Shown here: positions 15,029 through 17,292 of the stretch, in pieces
Layout: each line of letters begins with the position of its first letter
How positions within the stretch are numbered: position 1 is the first letter of the stretch
Source: an uncultured Subdoligranulum sp.
GTDB taxonomy: Bacteria; Bacillota_A; Clostridia; Oscillospirales; Ruminococcaceae
Length of the DNA stretch: 17,292 nucleotides
Direction of reading: 5' to 3'
NCBI GenBank assembly: GCA_900772715.1
Contig: CAAGRN010000044.1
Location: 1-17,292, forward strand
The notes under the pieces: generated by a model
Databases searched by the model: none
What the model was told of the DNA's origin: nothing
The model's input: only the letters and a program-made list of their open reading frames with translations
Translations under genes and position numbers: made by a program

Positions 15029-16336
15029 ATGGCAAATTGTTTGGAGCTTAAACAGCAGATCCTGCAAGGCGAATATGACGCCGCTTTTGCAAAATTGTAC
15101 GGTGCCGGGCAGGAGATTGCCGCCCGGCAGCGCGAGCGTTATGTGACCGTTATTGACCGCTTTGCGGACAGTTTCGGCGCAGAGCGCACCGTGCGCCTGT
15201 ACTCTGCCCCCGGTCGTACCGAAATTGGCGGCAACCACACCGACCACAACAACGGCGTGGTTCTGGCAGGCTCTGTCAACTTGGACATTGTGGCGGTGGT
15301 TTCCCCCAACGAGGAAAACGTCATTCGTATGAAGTCCTACGGCTTTGAAAAAATTGACGATGTCGATCTTTCCATCCTGACCCCCCAGCCCAATGAGGCA
15401 GAGCATTCCGCTTCCCTCATCCGCGGCGTTGCCAAGGGCATTCTGGATGCCGGCGGCAAGGTGGGCGGCTTTGACTGCTACTCCACCAGCAGCGTGCTGC
15501 GCGGCTCCGGTCTGTCCAGCTCTGCCGCCTTTGAGGTCTGCGTGGGCGCCATCCTGCGCGGCGAGTACAACGGCAACGATATGCAGCTGCTGGATCAGGT
15601 CAAAATTGCCCAGATCGGTCAGTTTGCCGAGAATGTGTTCTTCGGCAAGCCCTGCGGTCTGATGGACCAGACTGCCTGCGCCGTGGGCGGCGTTATCACC
15701 ATCGACTTCAAGGACCCCGCCCATCCCGTTGTGGGGCAGACCTCCATCGACTTGGCAAAGCACGGCTTTGCGATGTGCATCACCGACACCAAAGGCAGCC
15801 ACGCCGATTTGACCGACGACTACGCCGCCATCCGCCGCGAGATGGAAAGCGTTGCCGAGCAGTTTGGCAAAAAGGTGCTGCGCGATGTGGACGAGAACGA
15901 GTTCTACGCCGCCATTCCGCAGCTGCGCAAGGCAGTGGGGGACCGCGCCGTTGTGCGTGCCATCCACTTCTATAATGATTGCCGCCGCGCCGCCCAGCTG
16001 TGCGACGCTGTGCGTGCCGATGATTTCGACACCTTCCTGCGCTTGATCATTGAGGGCGGTCACTCCAGCTTTGAGTTCAACCAGAACGCCTACAGCATCA
16101 AAGCCCCGCAGGAGCAGGGCGTGCCTCTGGCGCTGGCCATCAGCCAAAAGGTGCTGAACGGTCGCGGCGCTTGGCGTTTGCAGGGCGGCGGCTTTGCCGG
16201 CACCATTCAGGCGTTCGTTCCCTACGACCTGCTGGATGCCTACCGCACCGCCATTGATGCCTGCTTTGGCGAGGGCAGCTGCCATGTGCTGAACATCCGC
16301 AACTACGGCGCGGTTCCCGTCACCCCCGATATGTAA
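15029..16336 (+). CDS. Galactokinase-family GHMP sugar kinase
   Basis: The 435-residue protein has all three GHMP kinase motifs. Motif 1 is APGRTEIGGNHTDHNNG (60-76) with D72. Motif 2, the ATP loop, is GSGLSSSAA (159-167). Motif 3 is GGGFAGT (386-392). The catalytic-base position is D213 in LMDQTACAVGG. Galactokinases transfer the ATP gamma phosphate to C1 of galactose, opening the Leloir pathway. Motif 1 departs from the usual GEHTDYN: Asn69 replaces the galactose-contacting Glu and His73 replaces Tyr. The protein may therefore be a specialised paralogue, and the substrate is uncertain. The start at 15029 gives the family-like N-terminus; a frame open to 14984 adds 15 non-conserved residues. 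The ribosome site (AAAGG, 15012-15016) is modest. It is monocistronic, with a strong hairpin after the stop. Confidence 0.88.
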   Translation: MANCLELKQQILQGEYDAAFAKLYGAGQEIAARQRERYVTVIDRFADSFGAERTVRLYSAPGRTEIGGNHTDHNNGVVLAGSVNLDIVAVVSPNEENVIRMKSYGFEKIDDVDLSILTPQPNEAEHSASLIRGVAKGILDAGGKVGGFDCYSTSSVLRGSGLSSSAAFEVCVGAILRGEYNGNDMQLLDQVKIAQIGQFAENVFFGKPCGLMDQTACAVGGVITIDFKDPAHPVVGQTSIDLAKHGFAMCITDTKGSHADLTDDYAAIRREMESVAEQFGKKVLRDVDENEFYAAIPQLRKAVGDRAVVRAIHFYNDCRRAAQLCDAVRADDFDTFLRLIIEGGHSSFEFNQNAYSIKAPQEQGVPLALAISQKVLNGRGAWRLQGGGFAGTIQAFVPYDLLDAYRTAIDACFGEGSCHVLNIRNYGAVPVTPDM

Positions 16337-16358
16337 AGGCAATCGATAGTCTTGATAA

Positions 16359-16397
16359 ACAGTCAGGACCCCCGGCTTAGCCGGGGGTCCTGACTGT
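16359..16397. terminator. Bidirectional hairpin terminator after the kinase gene
   Basis: A perfect 17-base-pair stem (16359-16375 with 16381-16397), extended by a C-G pair (16376 with 16380), closes a three-base loop. It lies between the converging kinase gene and the leftward small membrane protein gene. There is no U tract on either side; the rightward tail is TGTTGAAG. Its core ACCCCCGGC/GCCGGGGGT is the same as that of the hairpin at 10328-10360. Confidence 0.7.
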
Positions 16398-16422
16398 TGT
16401 TGAAGCATTGCAGTAAGTCAAA

Positions 16423-16734
16423 TTAGAACCCATCAATTATACGCTCAATCGCGGTAGGAACAAAAATAGACATCACAACCAACCATACGGCTGCAATAGC
16501 TTGAATAAGATTGTCGGGCAACCCAATAAGAATGTCGGGAAACCATACAAATGCAGGGGCAATAAAGCACCGTATAAGGTAACCGACAAATTCGCCGATG
16601 CTGAACACACCCAAATAATCAATTGGCTTATAGGGGTCGCGCTTGCGCCGTGTGTGACCATCGACATACATACGTTGTTCAATATACCAGCCGATTGCAA
16701 AAATTGCGACAGCACCCCAATATAATGTATCCAT
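16423..16734 (-). CDS. Small membrane protein of unknown function
   Basis: I do not recognise this 103-residue protein. It has a hydrophobic N-terminal segment (about 4-19, YWGAVAIFAIGWYI), a basic hydrophilic loop with HTRRKRDPYK (27-36), a second hydrophobic stretch at about 48-66 (FVGYLIRCFIAPAFVWF), and a third at about 76-93 (LIQAIAAVWLVVMSIFV). It is thus probably an integral membrane protein with three spans. The start at 16734 (ATG) is preferred over GTG at 16743, because AGGTGA lies five bases before the ATG. It follows the winged-helix gene by 38 bases on the same strand and may be cotranscribed. Base composition is lower in G+C than the rest of the window, suggesting a different origin. 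Confidence 0.7.
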   Translation of the reverse strand: MDTLYWGAVAIFAIGWYIEQRMYVDGHTRRKRDPYKPIDYLGVFSIGEFVGYLIRCFIAPAFVWFPDILIGLPDNLIQAIAAVWLVVMSIFVPTAIERIIDGF

Positions 16735-16772
16735 TTTTATCACCTATACCTGCAATCAGAATAAAACGACTC

Positions 16773-17090
16773 TCATAAAGAATGTTTTTCTCTACAGCTT
16801 TCTTGCATAGAAAGCGCATACCCCTGCCTCGTTACGGTTTTCAATTCATTTTGCCCCAAGTCCAGCTTCTTCCGTAATTTCGCGATATGTACATCGACCG
16901 TCCGGGTCTGAATCGGAGTTGTGATATGCCAAGCGGATGACAGCAGAAGATTCCGGGAGCAGACACACCCGGAATGGTCGAGCAATGTGACAAGCAACTG
17001 ATACTCCATGGCAGTCAGGTGAATCGGGTGACCTTCCTTTTCAACCGTGCAGTTGGTTTCATCTATGGAAAGATTTTTATAGTACCTCAT
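16773..17090 (-). CDS. OmpR/PhoB-type winged-helix DNA-binding protein lacking a receiver domain
   Basis: The 105-residue product corresponds only to the effector half of a two-component response regulator: a beta strand region (YYKNLSIDETNC), LTAMEYQLLVTLLDHSG, and CSRNLLLSSAW (helix leading to the recognition helix). TRTVDVHIAKLRKKL is the recognition helix and TVTRQGYAL is the C-terminal hairpin. The usual ~120-residue receiver domain with its phosphorylated Asp is absent, and the region upstream encodes a membrane protein in another frame. The ATG at 17090 overlaps that gene by 14 bases and lacks a clear Shine-Dalgarno. It is either a remnant of a deleted response regulator or a genuine stand-alone regulator made by translational coupling. 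Composition is G+C-poorer than the upstream gene. Confidence 0.7.
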   Translation of the reverse strand: MRYYKNLSIDETNCTVEKEGHPIHLTAMEYQLLVTLLDHSGCVCSRNLLLSSAWHITTPIQTRTVDVHIAKLRKKLDLGQNELKTVTRQGYALSMQESCREKHSL

Positions 17091-17292
17091 CCAGAACACC
17101 CAACATATCATACTCATCCATCAGCGCTTGCCCGATTCCCCACGCCAGCAAAAAGGCTGCACAGGAAAGAAAAATCGGCACCCACAGGGTGTTGCCGCCT
17201 TGGGTCTGCCAAAGCGCGGCGGCGTGGAATAGGGGATAGAACCCCAGCCACTCGATGCCGTTTTTCATGCCGGAAAGGCTCAGCAGCGCGGG
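17077..17292 (-). CDS. C-terminal part of a membrane protein, running off the window
   Basis: The leftward frame is open from the window edge to TAA at 17077-17079, about 71 codons. It begins PALLSLSGMKNGIEWLGF and holds hydrophobic segments FYPLFHAAAL and WVPIFLSCAAFLLAWGIGQAL, then an acidic tail ending GVLDEVL. It could be the end of a transporter permease or of another polytopic membrane protein; no family motif is visible. An internal ATG at 17268 is unlikely to be the real start, since the frame continues beyond it without a Shine-Dalgarno. Codon use is G+C-rich, like the main part of the window and unlike the overlapping winged-helix gene. Confidence 0.6.
   Translation of the reverse strand, partial: PALLSLSGMKNGIEWLGFYPLFHAAALWQTQGGNTLWVPIFLSCAAFLLAWGIGQALMDEYDMLGVLDEVL

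Overview
The window looks like a chromosomal segment of a spore-forming, G+C-rich member of the Clostridia, most likely Oscillospiraceae/Ruminococcaceae (Faecalibacterium, Gemmiger or Subdoligranulum relatives). The signs are strong AGGAGG-type ribosome binding sites, sigma-A promoters with exact 17-base spacers, a GlgC/GlgD pair of the Bacillota type, DegV and SpoIIID proteins, and a pervasive G/C third-position bias. This placement is inference from gene content; no 16S or other decisive marker is present. No tRNA, rRNA, CRISPR array, insertion sequence or phage gene was seen, and no gene-free stretch exceeds 300 bases.

Layout. Positions 1-101 hold a leftward piece of tuf (EF-Tu) whose homology stops abruptly. 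A two-gene rightward operon follows: a Cof-type HAD phosphatase and a DEDDh exonuclease with a zinc ribbon (201-1979). It converges on a leftward DegV lipid-binding protein (2022-2861). DegV is divergent from a membrane-anchored SGNH hydrolase with a Thr-Pro stalk (3088-4104). The centre is a complete glycogen synthesis cluster, glgB-glgC-glgD-glgA (4341-10306). It covers ADP-glucose synthesis (GlgC with the non-catalytic partner GlgD), chain elongation (GlgA) and branching (GlgB). It has its own promoter, a hairpin leader and an intercistronic hairpin before glgA.

From 10380 to 14787 the genes run leftward: uridine kinase, dCMP deaminase, the sporulation regulator spoIIID with a plausible SigE promoter, a conserved protein of unknown function, the 23S rRNA methyltransferase rlmD, and an AraC-family regulator that overlaps rlmD by one base. 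The AraC gene is divergent from a galactokinase-family gene (15029-16336). Their shared intergenic region contains a cre-like palindrome and a second inverted repeat over the kinase -10 box, which suggests a locally regulated sugar module.

The right end (about 16400-17090) is visibly poorer in G+C (42-50% in the 60-base lines counted, against about 60% just beyond). It holds a small membrane protein and an OmpR-type winged-helix protein with no receiver domain. The latter overlaps the 3' end of a G+C-rich membrane protein that runs off the window.

Most of the window is conventional metabolism. The points most worth a second look are the basic histone-like tail on GlgB, the altered sugar-binding motif of the galactokinase-family protein, the receiver-less winged-helix gene at a compositional boundary, the truncated tuf piece, and the regulatory architecture around spoIIID and the AraC-kinase divergon. 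I found no convincing wholly new system.
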